A stretch of DNA of 45,897 nucleotides from Auxenochlorella pyrenoidosa. Lineage: Eukaryota > Chlorophyta > Trebouxiophyceae > Chlorellales > Chlorellaceae. Shown one piece after another: positions 32,637-44,164 of this stretch. The notes below the pieces were generated by a model, which was given only the letters and a program-made list of their open reading frames with translations, was not told the DNA's origin and did no database searches. The stretch spans positions 913,463 to 959,359 of the forward strand of contig KQ482042.1 in the NCBI GenBank assembly GCA_001430745.1. The letters are read 5' to 3'. Numbering within the stretch: the first letter of the stretch is position 1; each line of letters opens with the position of its first letter. The position numbers and the translations under genes are program-made.

Positions 32637-34444
32637 TCAAGCCGGGAGCTGCAGCCGCTTGTTGGACTTCCAGGCCAGGTAATAGTAATAGAAGAAGTCC
32701 TGCACGGGGGAGATTGAGCCAAACAGCTCACGTCAGCAGCGCACCGGGGTGCAATACACCTGCCAGGCCTGGGCAGAGCAGAACGGGTGCATCTGCTAGG
32801 AGAACGCATTGCGCCTGGCACCGCACTTGCTGCATTGGGACCCTGCTTCTGCCGTGCAGCCAACAAAGAGAGCGCGGCCCGCCCTCCGGCCCCCCCCCCC
32901 CCCCCCTCCCCCGGCTCACCAGGTACAGGCCCGTCTGCACCACGCCGCTGATCCACACAATCCACTGGCGGTAGTGCCGCTCGTGGAAGTAGCGGAAGAT
33001 CCAGTTCAGGATGTACAGGCCGCGGTACGCGCTGCAGGGCCGTGGGTGGGGTGCCGGGTTAGGGAGAGCGCGCAGCGTTGCGGCACCGACACACTGCTGT
33101 TTGCCAAAGTGGGCTTGAGCACGGCCAAGAAAGCCAGCTGCCATTAAGGGGCCACATGACTCAGCTTTGCAGCGCAGAGGCATCAAAGCGCAGGTAGCAG
33201 GCACCGGCCAGCGCTGCTGCTGCTTCCAGCAGGCAGCCAGCATGGGGCGGGGGCTCACCCCAGCAGCGCCACGTAGTTGGCGGTGAGGTTGTCGATGTTC
33301 TGCGTGCGCTGCATGAGCACCAGCTGCGGCAGGATGGCCACCGCCTCCAGGTAGATGGAGAAGGTCCACAGCACCTGCGGGGGGTGGGGGGGTGGGGGAA
33401 ACGCTGGTGGGCATGCAAGGAAGGGAATGCGCCTGGGCCAGGAGGGCAGGCGAGAGCCGGCGGGCAGGCAGGCCGCCGCAAGCAGGCTCAGGATGCACCG
33501 ACACCGCCGGCTCCAGCATCATGGCAAGCCGGCAGGCTGCGGCGGCGGCGCACCTCTGTGAGCGTGAACTTGTGGTTCAGCACCAGGGCCAGCAGGGCGC
33601 AGGGCGCGATGAGGAAGGCGTAGCGGAACGTGTCCTGCTCCTTGTCGTACGTCTGCTTCACCACCTGCAGCAGCGGGGCGCCGGGCAGGCAGGCAACAAG
33701 TGAGCCCCGCCACGAGGCGTGCCACCCTATGGAGTGCGGCTTGTGTTGCAGGCAAGGGCACCATGGCAGGCACGGCGCAGGTGTAGAAGGAGGAGGCCAC
33801 ACACAGCCCAGAGCCCGGCTGTCCAAGAGGAACAAGTGCGGCCAGCTGCGGAGGGTGGCGCCAGGTCGCACCTTGTCAAACCGCATGTAGCGGATGATCG
33901 AGAAGGCGGTGGCCAGGAAGGTGACCTTCATCACCGAGTTGTAGCTGCACAGAGGAGGGTGGGGCGCACGCGGTTGGGCATCCTTGCGCTGGAGCTGGGC
34001 AGCACTGCAACAGCTATGCAGTAGCGACCGTGCTGCTGGGCGGGCCAGGCGCTGCACTGAAGAAGGCACATGCTTTGCAACCCACACCAGGACATCCCGC
34101 ATCCTGCACCTATGGTGTGCCTCTTCCACTCACACAGAGATGAACGAGTAGAACAGGTCCAGATAGCGGCAGACAAACACAAGCGCATAGAGCTCCTGAG
34201 TCTTGAGTGAGATGCCTGCAGCGCATTGAGACGAGGTGGGCGGTCGAGCTCGGCGCGACCGCTGCCGCACGTCGATGCGGTGCGCGATCGCCGCGTCGGC
34301 GTAGGGGAGGCCCGCCGGCCTGCCCGGACCGTCAACCCGCGGATCCACCTCACCCCTGCACGATTTGGTCGCCCTGATCTTCAGCAGCAGCACCAGAATA
34401 CTGAGCAGGTGGCTCATATCGCCGGCGAGCCGGAAAATGTTCAT
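32637..34444 (-). CDS. ERD2: ER lumen protein-retaining (KDEL) receptor, ERD2 family
   Basis: Exons 34354-34444, 34134-34215, 33872-33944, 33554-33664, 33259-33374, 32920-33031 and 32637-32699 join to 215 residues, exactly the usual ERD2 length. Family signatures are seen throughout: [15 protein letters not shown] at the N-terminus; [72 protein letters not shown]; and [14 protein letters not shown] at the C-terminus. Seven membrane spans are expected. In other eukaryotes the receptor binds escaped HDEL/KDEL proteins in the Golgi and returns them to the ER in COPI vesicles. Nothing in the sequence is unusual. The gene is head to head with CTU2. Confidence 0.97.
32890..32906. repeat. Poly-C tract (G-run on the coding strand) in an ERD2 intron
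   Basis: Seventeen C just downstream, on the gene's strand, of the ERD2 donor at 32919. Confidence 0.9.
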
Positions 34445-34759
34445 GGCTGGCCCCCTGCTCCCGGAGAGCTCCCCCTGCTGCCGGGCCTCGGCTGTGTTGG
34501 GGGCGGGCCGGGCGGGCACAAGCTGTCGGTGCGAAAAAGGCGCGTAGCGGGGCGGCCAGGCGCGGTGATGACTGATCCAAATGTAACTCAAGCAATCATT
34601 GCACGAAGGAGCGCGATCTGGGCCTGGCAGGAAGGAGGTCGGTAGCACGCTTGCCACGACAGTCGAGCGGCAGTGGCAGGATTTCATTTGCAGCGCAGCG
34701 ATCGCCCTTCCAGCGAGGTTACCACCTCGCCGAAGCTGCGCGAGCCAGTGCCGCAACAC
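34445..34759. promoter_or_regulatory. Shared promoter region of ERD2 and CTU2
   Basis: 315 bp between divergent starts. The CTU2 frame is open upstream of 34760 to 34673, so part may be coding. No defined motif recognised. Confidence 0.4.
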
Positions 34760-37348
34760 ATGCAGGCGGAAGGCAGTGCAGAAGGCGCCCTAGAGCCTGT
34801 TCAGCAGGCTCGGGCGGGCCACGACCAGCATGAAGGCGTTGTCGCCAGCTCTGAATGCGGAGGAGGCAGCCAGCAGTGCGAGCAAGGCGGGTGTGGCAGT
34901 GGCGGCAGCGAGCAGCCGCCACCGGCGCCGGCAGGGTCCGTGCCGGCCCCAGGCACCACCTGCATGAAGTGCCGCAAGCAAGAGGCACAGGTGGGCATCG
35001 GGTGTCAAGCTGGTGCTAATCAGATAGCAGAGCTGCGTCCTCGCAAAGCCCTTGAACAACTCGTGCCCACAGCCGTGAGCCCTGCACAGCCAACCCTGCA
35101 CCCCACCCACATCTGCAGGTGGTGGCGCGCGGCCGCGAGCCGCTCTGCTACCCCTGCCTGCACGAACAGCTGTTTGCCAAGGTCCGCAACGCGGTGCGCC
35201 TGCATGGCCTCATCCAGCCGAGGGAGACGGTGGCGCTCGCCTTTTCTGGGGGGCCGGCTTCGGCGGCGCTGCTGCGCTTCCTTACAGAGCTGCGCAACCC
35301 GCGCACCGACCGCCCCGCGCGTGGCAAGGTGCGCTGGGCGCGGCCGTGCTGGGTGGTGGGGGGCGGTGTGCTGGGGGGCGCGGTGGCTGCGTCGCCCACA
35401 AGTGGCCTGGCTGTCCGCAGCTGGCGTGCGCAGCTGTTTGCATAGCGTGTCAGCTTGGCTTGGCAGCCGAGCTCGCTGCATGGCTGCCCAAGTCCCGTTT
35501 AAGCACAGCTTGCTGCTGTGACTGGTTTCCGGACCGCTTGTGGCCCCCATGCCACCCCTGCATGCCGATCGGCACGGTCTTGCCACTCGCAGGTCTCCTT
35601 CAGCCTCCACATCCTGCACATCGACGAGTCGACAGCCCGGGGGTTGAGCCCAGAGGCAGCCGCAGCAGCGCGTGCCAGCGTGGCAGCCGCCGCGGCGCAG
35701 TATGTCGACGACGGCAGCGACGCAGCGGTGCGCTACCACTGCATCCCGCTGGAGGCTGTGTTTGAGGAGCTGGGAGACGCAGGGGGGGCAGAGGGACGGC
35801 AGACCGATGACGAGGCAGCGGGCCGCGCAGACGCGCTGGCTGCGCTGGCTGACCGCCCCGCCAGCGAGCAGCAGCGGCAGCGGCTGCAGTCCTTGTTGGG
35901 CGCTGTGCGCGACCCCACCGGCCGGAGCGACCTGGCCCGCCACCTGCGCACCCACCTGCTGCTGCGCTGCGCCTCAGCGCTGGGCTGCTCGCGCATCGCT
36001 CGCGGCGACTGCGCCACCACGCTGGCAACGCACATCGTGGCCGCCGCCTCCAAGGGCTGTGGCTACTCGCTGGCAGGGGATGTGCAGCTGCTGGATGCCA
36101 GGTGAGGGCGGGGAGGCAACACACGCACAACGCATGCAGGCATGGGCTTAAGGACACCGCGCCTGTGAGGGGCAAGTGGAGGTAGAGGCCTGGGTACAGG
36201 TAGACTCCATTGTTCACTCACCTCTCCCTTTGCGGCCAGTCCGTTGCTTGCGGCGAAGTCCACTCCCAAGCTCACCCCTCCCTGCGCCGGTCTGGGATGC
36301 AGGTACGGGGCAGCGCTGCCCTCCTTCTTCCTGCCGCTGCGGGAGGTCTCTGCCCGCGAGCTGCGCACGCTGTGCTCCCACTGGCGGCTGCCCCTGGCGG
36401 ACGCTCGAGAGCTGGCAGCAGCAGCTGCTGCTGGGCAGGGGGAGGGTCCGCCTGTGGACAAGAAGAACATCAACGCCCTGGCAGCCGCCTTCATTGCAGG
36501 CATGGAGGCCCACAATCCAGGTGGGCAACCCAGGGCTGCTGCAGCGCGGCAGCAAGTCAATGCAGAAGCATGGCTCACCGCAGAGGCGTGTGCTGCCTGA
36601 GCGTGCAGCAGGCCATCGAGGGCGCAACATTGGGGCTGGCCACGCGGCATCGCGCGCCCCCCATTGCCCTGGAGCTCCTGCAACATGGCAGCCAAGTCTG
36701 CGTGCCCTTCCCCACCTCGCAGGCAGCGTTCCCAACATCTTCAACACCATTTCCAAGCTGCATGCCTTCCCCTGGAACGAGCTGCCCCTGGTGCCAGGGC
36801 AGCAGCAGCGGCGGCAGCAGCAGGGTGGGGCGCAACCGCTGGCGCAACAACAGCAGGAGGCAGCAGCCCCAGCCTCAGCAGCCTCAGCACGGGACTGGGC
36901 AGCTGACAGCACGCGGCAGCAGCTCTTGACAACAGTTCTGTGTCCCATCTGCCTGGCGCCGCTAGCAGACGATGAACTGCCTGGGAGTGCTGCCATGCGC
37001 AGCAGCGGCAGCAGCAGTGAGCACACCAGCGGCGGGCAAGGTGCGGCAGCACGTGCTGCGGCAGCAGGCTGCTGCCTGAGCTGCTATTCCCAGATTCTAG
37101 CCGGCTGCTCAGCGCCCGGTAGCGGCTCCGGCCAGGGCGCCGCTGCAAAGAGCAGCGAGCCGGGCGGCAGCAGTCCGGTAGTGACCGCCTTGCCAGCTGC
37201 TATGACGCAGCAGATGGCAGCGCTTGCAGCTGCAGGGCAGAGCGCAGCAGATGCCGAGGCGGCAGCGACGGCGGGCGGGGGACCTGCCGATGGCAGCTGC
37301 AGGCTGGAGCGGCTACGAACCCAGATTGCCGCGTTTCTGTTGGACTGA
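34760..37348 (+). CDS. CTU2: Cytosolic tRNA 2-thiolation protein 2 (CTU2/NCS2)
   Basis: Exons 34760-34990, 35119-35328, 35593-36101, 36303-36520 and 36723-37348 join to 597 residues. CTU2 partners CTU1 (NCS6) in a complex that takes sulfur from URM1 and thiolates wobble U34 of cytosolic tRNAs for Lys, Glu and Gln. Visible features: an N-terminal CMKCRK ... CYPC cysteine pair set; the PP-loop-type LAFSGGPASAALLRFL near residue 120; a long helical region with CASALGCSRIARGDCATTLATHI (degenerate ATP-pyrophosphatase part, as in the family); PSFFLPLREVSARELRTLC; the conserved SVPNIFNTISKLHAFPWNE; and a C-terminal CPIC ... CCLSC pair. Ala/Gly/Gln-rich insertions lengthen it. MQAEG at 34760 was chosen over an in-frame ATG at 34673 because only the later part resembles the family. 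Confidence 0.95.
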
Positions 37349-37804
37349 GCATGGTCACGCGCTTTGACTTCCTGCTCAGTGCTGCTGGCATGTATGCTAC
37401 AACGCAAAGCTGCGAATGTAAGCTGTGGCTTAGTGCGGACAGAACATTTGGGAGGCCAATATCGCATGTGAGAGGTCAGCCACAGCCGTTCAAGGATGCA
37501 GTGTGGCATCTGGCAAAATAACGATCTGGACACAGGCTGCGCTATGCTCGCGGCTAAGGGCTAGGTCATGGCAACATTTAAAAAAGCTGGGACAACGAAA
37601 TGAAACAACCTTGCAAAGAGCAAGATGGGAGAAAATCGAAGTGCTAGTTTCATGTTTGTCAAAGTGCAGCAGTGCGTTCATACAATGCTTGGAACAAGGA
37701 AAGGGTTGTTTCCAATTCCGCGCCATTTTGGATCGATGAATATCGAGTCGTGTTGGCCCGGGCACAGTCCAGGCTGCCGAGCGGGCTGCTGAAGACGCAG
37801 CAGC
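37349..37804. other. Convergent 3' flanks of CTU2 and the beta-helix gene
   Basis: 456 bp, more AT-rich in 37500-37740 than its surroundings, with a plus-strand TGTAA at 37417-37421. No gene seen. Confidence 0.5.
37417..37421 (+). terminator. TGTAA polyadenylation signal of CTU2
   Basis: TGTAA 69 nt after the CTU2 stop codon, a usual distance in chlorophytes. Confidence 0.6.
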
Positions 37805-40800
37805 TCACAGCCGCGCCGAGTGCCGCCTAGCGGCTAGCCGCCTGCTGCGCATGGCCAGGTGGAGGTCGGGCGGCTGCAGGCCGGATCCGCCTCCCGCGAG
37901 CTCTACCACCCAGCCGCTGCAGGCTGTCAAAACTGAGGTGCTGCCATCTGGGACCTCGGCCCCTGTGCTGTTGCTTGTTGCACCTGCTGTGGAGCCAGTT
38001 GATGCGCTGGGGCCCATCCATGGCGGGCCGATGAAGTTCAGCAGAGGGCTGCACGCAAGACGAGGGGGAATGGGTAGCTGTCATGTCTGCAAAACAGCAG
38101 GAGGTACATTCAGCTTGATTCTGTGCAGACAGGGCACTCCCTGTGCCCCCGCTCACCCAAAGTCGCAGCTCGGGAGGGGCAGCTGCCTGTTTTTCCGGGC
38201 CCGCAGGTTCCACCACGTGTTGTTGGCTCCTGCACGCACCGTCAGCAGGTGGGGTTAAGCAGCGAGGGGCTCAGGAGCTTCCAGTAGCGTGCGCAGAGGC
38301 CCCCTGGCAGAGCTGCCACCCCCGTTGACCAGACCTCGACCCCCAAAGCCTGCCTCTGCCCCGGGCAGGGCCTGCCTCCTCCCCCACCCAGCCTGCCCTT
38401 CTAGCCCACCAGCATGCGCGCCCCGGCTCGTGCCCCCGCCGCTCTCAAAGGGCCGGCTGCCCAGCCCCAGGTCCAGGTTGGTCCACAGGTTGTTCACGAC
38501 GCCGCCGCGGTGCATGTCCATGGCCAGCGACTGCCCGCTGCCGCTGCTGACCACACACTCCTGGGCGTACACATCCAGGGTGATGTCGTGCTGGAAGCGG
38601 CCGTGCACAGTGAACCTGCGTGGGCAGGGGGCCGGGCCAGGCCAGGATGGGAGGCAGCTGCAGCTTGAGCAGGTGCAGGCATGGAGGAGGGGCGAGTTTG
38701 CGGCGGCAGCCTGGTGCTGGGGCAGCACGGCTTTGAGAGGTGGGTGCATCCCGTGTGGCCTCTAAATCATTGAGAATGATTCCCCGCAGAGGTGTCGCAA
38801 CCACGCGACCTTGCGGCCCGTCCACTGCGACGCCTCTTCCCCTCCCGCCCGCTTGCCGCCGACCCTGCACCGCCCGCTCACTGCGTGATGAGGTTGTTGC
38901 TGCTGTAGGCTGTCCACAGGCCGTGATGGCCATCGCCGTGCAGGTCACGCGCCACCCTCCTGCACACGGGCAGGTGGTGTGTGGGTGTGCACACGCATGT
39001 GTAGGTGGGTGGGGTGGGGTGGGGGGTGGGGGGGTGGGGTGGGGGGTGCACGCCCAAAGAAATCGCGCAAAGAGCAGTGGATGCCTTAGCCTGGCGGCCG
39101 CATGTCTGGGGCAGTGCAGGGCAGGCTGCTGGCAATCTTTGGCACGGGTCAAGGGGCGGCGCACAGAAAGCAAGGCGGCGCAAGGGACCAGCGCAGCTGG
39201 GCCTGCACCTTGTGCCTGTGAAGCCCAGGCTGATGCCCTGCAGCACCGTGAAGTCTGTGCTGATGGCCTCGCCGCCCTGGTCAGCATTGATGATGTGGGC
39301 CTGCGGGGGCGCGCAGAGGGCGGGGTCGGCTCCAGGAGGCCAGCACGCCAGGCCCAAGGGGGAGGCAGCTGTTGGAGGCATGCGCCTGCAGGCGGCGATG
39401 CGCTGTCGTGCAGCACACAGCGGTTTCATCGTCCCCTCGCAGGGCGCGCAGGCGCAGCGCAGGCGGACTCACATCTCGGACACAGCAGTTGGCTGCGCCT
39501 GTGAGGTAAAATCCGTTCATGCCCTCCACAGTGAAGTGAGCCGGGTAGGGCACTGCAAAGGCCGGGCAGGCAGGCAGGCGGCAGGCAGGCACTGCAGAAC
39601 TGAGGCAGGCCCTCAGGCAGCAGGCGGCCTGGCGGGCCGTGGGCAGCAAACAGCCCCTGGTTGCGATGATGCCATGTGCCTTGTCATGACCCCCTGCCCT
39701 GCGTCGTTGCCAGTCGCAGGCCTCGACCCCACATGTGTACAGGCTCACTCACCGAGCGCAAAGTGGAGTGTCAGCCCCTCCCATCCGCTGTGCTGCACCT
39801 CCTGCCTGAACTCGTGAACCTCGACCTGCGCAGCAGGGAACTGGCAGCATCCCTGAAGGCCCGTTCAGGAGCAGGCCCCTCGGCGTCTGCACACTGCCGC
39901 CAGTCTGTACACTTGCCTGCCAGTCGGCGTTGAGGTCGAGTGGCAGTGGGCGCTCAAGCTCAATCCAGCCCTCTCCAACAGCAGCGACCCTGCAACTCAG
40001 GTTGTTGGTGTGGAGTGCAGGGAGGGCTGGGTTAAAGCAGGTAGAACGAGGCCGCACAGAATGCATGGTGGATGAGAATATTTGCAAGAGTTCCACTGGC
40101 GATGGAAGGTGCGGCGCCCCGCAGAGCCGGCTGCAGCAGCAGAGTGAGCAAGAAAGGCCTGGGGGCACGCGCACCTGGAGGCGAAGCGAAGGCGCTCCAG
40201 TGGAAAGGGGTCTGCATTGCAGCGGGTGAGCAGTGTGCAGGTCATGGTTGGCCGAGTACGGCAGCTCGCCAGAGCAAGTGCTCATTGCTCAGCTGCAGGC
40301 ATACTGCTGATGCAGGCACAAGCTCCGAACTGCTGTGTAGCTGAGGCCAGCATGCCGCACACAGCGCGCACTAGCGTCGCTCACCTGTTGCCCCAGCTGA
40401 GGGAATGTTTCCGTACAGGTATGCATCCAAGGAGCCATCCTGCGGAGCCCCACCATCTTGCATCCCTGCTGCGTTGTCTGCCGCAGACAGCTGCCGAGTT
40501 TCAGCTAGCTGTCGTGACAGCTCTCCTACCGCCCGCCCTATGCCAAGCAGACGGCGCTGCCTGCGCCAGCCTGCGCTGCCACTGCTGCTAGGGTTGGCGG
40601 CCTGCGCTGGTCGGCCAGTGGGGTTTGTTGCCCACAGCCGCACCCACTGCCCCTCGCGGAAGCGGCCCGCAGTTGTGACAGGGAGCCGCGTGGCGCCTTT
40701 GGCCACGGAGGCAGTCAGGTTCCCCAGTCGGTACTGAGTCTGGGTGCTGCTGATCTCGGGCCCCAGGATGCTGCGCAGGGAGGCAGGGAGTGGCCCGGCA

Positions 40801-42138
40801 GAGGTGTGCGCAAGGCCAAAACCCATGTGTAAGCAGCTGCCGCGGCCGACTGGCAGGATGCCAACACTCTCGCTTCGTTCACCTCAAGAAGCCGCCCTCC
40901 CACTGCCACTCCATTGCGTCACCTGCTCAGCATGCGTGCAAGGGGCAAGTAAGGCAGGTGTAGCACAGCGCATGGCCCGTCGAGCGAGCACCCATCAGTG
41001 CAACCCTAGCCACTGGCAGCCTCACCATACAGCTGCTTCAAGCCTGTCGGGAAGTACAGCACGGTTTTGTTGATGCCGGCACCGGTCACCACAACGTTGC
41101 TCTGTAGCAGCGGAGGAGGAGTCACATGCTGATGACACGAGCCCGCATTCCAGAAGTGCCACCTGGGTCCATGAAGGTGAACAAACTCTTCCAACCTTCT
41201 CTGGTGCCTGCTGAGCTGAGCCGCACACACCTGCCAGATCTGGAGCATTTTTGTGATGCGGTAGATGCCTGGCGGCACCCAGACCGCCACGCCATCGCGC
41301 CCCTGGTTGCCAAAGCCATCGTCCGGCTGCAGCAACACACCGTGGAGGACGCGCAAGATTGCATGAGTTCCCATGTTTGAGTCGATGTGAGAGGGGGCGG
41401 AGGGCCTTTTCCTGCCTCTTGCCGTGCACCTCCAATTGAGCGCCAGTCGGCAAACCTGGCGCTTACTGTGCTGTGCCCCTGCCCCTCGTTGACAGCTGAC
41501 AAGTTTGCCGCAGCGGCAGAGGCAGCTGCGATGGCCCTGATGAAAGCATCCGAGTCGTCTGCAGGGCGTGCAAACAGCTGTAGGATGTGTCGGAAGCTGG
41601 TCGCAGGGATCGAAGTACGTGCGTGAATTGTTGCGCCAGGCAGCAGTGCGATGGCGGAGGGTATCCAGGCAGGCTGCGCGCAGGGGTGCCTACCAGTGGT
41701 GTTGTCGCCTGCTGCACCAAATGTTCGCACAGAAAACCTGACTGGGTAGACAGGGACGCTTCGCTCTCCAGCTGCATGGGGGGTGGCATACTGGGCCCAG
41801 CTGGTGATTGTCCCTGTGCGAGCAGTACTGCATATGGTACAGCGGTGGCGGCAGGCCGGCCCCCAACCGCTCTCACCCATATAGCCTGCATACGAAAAGT
41901 CGGGAATGCGACTCTGGGGGCTCCATAGCTCCCCTGCCTGGCCCCACTGCTGGCTTGTGGCGGCCCGCTCGGAAACCGCCAGCGATTTTGCTTTCAAAGT
42001 TGGCACCGCTGGCGTCGACGGGTGTTGACGCGGTGACGGCAGCAGCGGTGCCGTTTTGGCCTGCGGCGCCGACGTCTTTGCACGCGCCAGGAGTGTTGCC
42101 GCAACAATTGCGACGAGTGCGGCTAATCCCAATCGCAT
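37805..42138 (-). CDS. Secreted or membrane-anchored right-handed beta-helix protein (pectate-lyase superfamily)
   Basis: Sixteen exons (41877-42138, 41694-41771, 41467-41558, 41231-41326, 41026-41101, 40883-40922, 40385-40770, 40175-40211, 39917-39989, 39753-39825, 39473-39552, 39209-39300, 38882-38959, 38410-38615, 38157-38229, 37805-38048) give 661 residues. An N-terminal hydrophobic span (LGLAALVAIVAATLLARA) is a signal peptide or anchor. The start of the fold is typical of pectate_lyase_3-type proteins: VRTFGAAGDNTTDDSDAF, then VAVWVPPGIYRITKML, VVVTGAGINKTVLYFP. Later strands include AVGEGWIELERPLPLD, GWEGLTLHF, NADQGGEAISTDFT, DGHHGLWTAYSSNNLI and HDITLDVYAQECVVS. The substrate is unknown; polysaccharide or cell-wall binding or cleavage is inference from the fold. 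The exons of 37 and 40 nt are needed to keep frame. One intron has a GC donor (GGCAG/GCAAGT at 39916). The ATG at 42138 is the first in frame. Confidence 0.82.
39005..39047. repeat. G-rich GGGGT-like tract in an intron of the beta-helix gene
   Basis: Repeated GGGGT/GGGGGGT units in the intron between exons 12 and 13. On the coding strand it is C-rich. It could form a G-quadruplex on the template-sense strand. Confidence 0.85.
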
Positions 42139-43155
42139 GGCGGCCAAGAAGCGCTCTTCAGAAGGCGCCAACGAACTGGCACCCGTTTCCCGCCACCGCT
42201 GCGACCAAATTCACAACTGCAGGACTGTATGGCGCTCTAAACAGCAAAGATCAATGCAACGGGGGAGGCGCAGCGGGTGTCCAGAGCGGGCCGGCCTGAA
42301 AGCTTGAGTTTTGTAAAGTGCAGGACGGGGGAGCCCTGCGGCAGAGGAGGTGCCTAGTCCGAGCGTTTGAAGTCGGGTGTCGCTGTCGATCGATCGAGTA
42401 TTTGAAGGATCTGCTAGTTGACGGCACGCTGACACCGCTGCAGCAGGACCGGCGCCGCCCGCTCAACCCTGGCCAATCTTGACTAGTCCCTCAATTTCCT
42501 TGCAACAAAGACATGGGAGGATGTGCTCTACTGCGCCACATTCCCTAGAAACACAGTCCAACTCGGCCCAGGCGTTCCGGCTGAAACCGGGCGGCGCTGC
42601 CAACGAGGCAGCTGCAACGGTCACTTGCAATGCTGCTGCATTTCCTCCGACAAGGAAAGGCTGTGTAGCCTGTAATGTAACATTTGCAACCCTCATCCTT
42701 CAGTGCGTTACCAACCATGCATGTGTGCACATCGGCTGTCCCCTGCGTCCCGTTCCAGCCGCTGCTGGGCGGACACGCTGCGCCAGGTGGAGGTTGGAGC
42801 ATGCTCGAGCAGCCGAGTCTTGTCGAGAGTCCAGAGCCCTCTACTATCGACAAAAACACCTCATCGCGCTTTCGAAGCGATCAGAAAGGTAGCACCGCGG
42901 GCTCTCTCCTGAAGACGAGTTTGGAAGCGGGCCTAGCACACGTTTTACGGCCTTTGACGGCTCCACAGCTTGCGTGATATCGATCAGGAGCGCAGCGAGC
43001 AGGGTGTGCACCGGTTTGAGTCGGGAGCCCAGCCTGCCGGCGCCGGCGCCATCTCCGCGAGCAGCACTGGCACCTCCTCATCCAGCTTGCCTGCTTTGAG
43101 CTCTCCCTAGTGCGCACTCCTAGCAGACCATTGGCGGTCAGGCCTCCGTGCCACC
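42139..43155. promoter_or_regulatory. 1-kb divergent intergenic region between the beta-helix gene and the small repeat-protein gene
   Basis: The longest head-to-head spacer in the window. It contains TGTAATGTAA near 42671. A minus-strand 77-codon frame (42463-42696) starts with ATG but has no recognisable domain or splice context, so I do not call it a gene. Confidence 0.4.
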
Positions 43156-43733
43156 ATGGCAAGCGAGGAGAAGCGCGAGAAGAGCTTCAACCTGCATGCC
43201 CCTTCGGGGACTGACATGTTCCGAGCAGTCGAGGTGGAGGGTGAGTTGAGGAGGGTGCACTGCGCTACTGCCAGCTCAGGTTGTCAATCGTAGGTTTTGA
43301 GCATCCAGCCATACCTTCAAATTGATACATCAGGCTGGTGCGTGGTGCAAACACTAGCACAGCACGCACCCGTCCCCAGCTGCCGCTTTGCACCTCTGCG
43401 CTGCAGAAGCGCCGCCCAAGCCGGCTGAGGAGCCCAGTGGCAAGGGCTTCAAGTTGCACGCCCCATCTGGCCAAGACCTGGAGGAGTTCAAGGCTGTAGA
43501 GGTGCAAGGTGCGAGTGATGTTCCGGGGATTGCCATACCAGCAAGAGGGTTGGTTCGCAGTTTGGCCTGCCCCTGCCCTGCCACTGCAGGGAGCGTAAGG
43601 CACCAGCCGGCATCTGCAGGTGCACACGTGTCTGCTGCGCATCGTGCAAAACAGGGCCGCCAGAACCCAGAACCCTCATGCCACTGCAGGCCTGCCTAAG
43701 CGCCCTGGCACCGCGCCAGCCGGGAGCTCCTGA
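43156..43733 (+). CDS. Small protein of two exon-encoded repeats
   Basis: Exons 43156-43240, 43407-43508 and 43690-43733 join in frame to 76 residues. The start codon lies in an ideal eukaryotic context (GCCACCATGG). The protein is two copies of a unit: KSFNLHAPSGTDMFRAVEVE and GKGFKLHAPSGQDLEEFKAVEV, joined by APPKPAEEPS, with a short Pro/Gly tail. Each repeat is encoded by one exon, and the second exon has phase 1 introns on both sides, the signature of exon duplication. It is highly charged, with no signal peptide or membrane span. I do not recognise the family, so no function is given. The clean exon structure, repeat conservation and a downstream TGTAA (44144) support a real gene. Confidence 0.75.
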
Positions 43734-44164
43734 GCGCTGGGCGGGTGACATCGCGACGGACACAGCTGGGTCAGCTGCAGCGTACGCATTTGGCGTGCGT
43801 CTATTGAGAGGCGGTGCATGCACTTCATGCAGTGCCTGGCATATTCGGGCACAAGCACATCCCCTGTGTGAAGAGCCCACCCCTTCTGTACATGCATGCC
43901 TCTGAGGTGCAACCGTGCAGCAGCCATCCCGCGTGGGTTTTGCCGAGGTGCATGAGTGGCAAGTCGCATGCATGGGAGCTCATCGAGCGTCTGCGTAACC
44001 TCGTTGTCATAATCGAAAGCGTTGCGCAAATTGAGCGCAGCATACAGAGAATGAGTTCACAGGACTGTTTGGACAAATCACGCTCCGATTAAAAAGGCAG
44101 CCCGCCAAACGTGGGCAGGCGCTCTGCTGTGCTGCCGGGCGAATGTAACAGCGTAGCCCACTGC
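43734..44164. other. Convergent 3' flanks of the small repeat-protein gene and the SERINC gene
   Basis: 431 bp between two stop codons, with a plus-strand TGTAA at 44144-44148. No gene seen. Confidence 0.5.
44144..44148 (+). terminator. TGTAA polyadenylation signal of the small repeat-protein gene
   Basis: TGTAA about 410 nt after the stop at 43733, close to the 3' end of the convergent SERINC gene. The long distance makes it tentative. Confidence 0.4.

Noticed and set aside
39005..39047. GGGGT repeats as an internal telomere or subtelomeric mark
   Set aside because: Units are irregular and the tract is inside an intron of a well-supported gene; plant-type telomere repeats (TTTAGGG) are absent.
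40385..40770. An apparent frameshift in the beta-helix gene
   Set aside because: The frame mismatch disappears when a 37-nt exon (40175-40211) with good splice sites is included, giving a continuous family-like reading.
42463..42696. A 77-codon ATG frame on the minus strand
   Set aside because: It lies in the promoter region of the beta-helix gene and has no recognisable domain or supporting splice sites.
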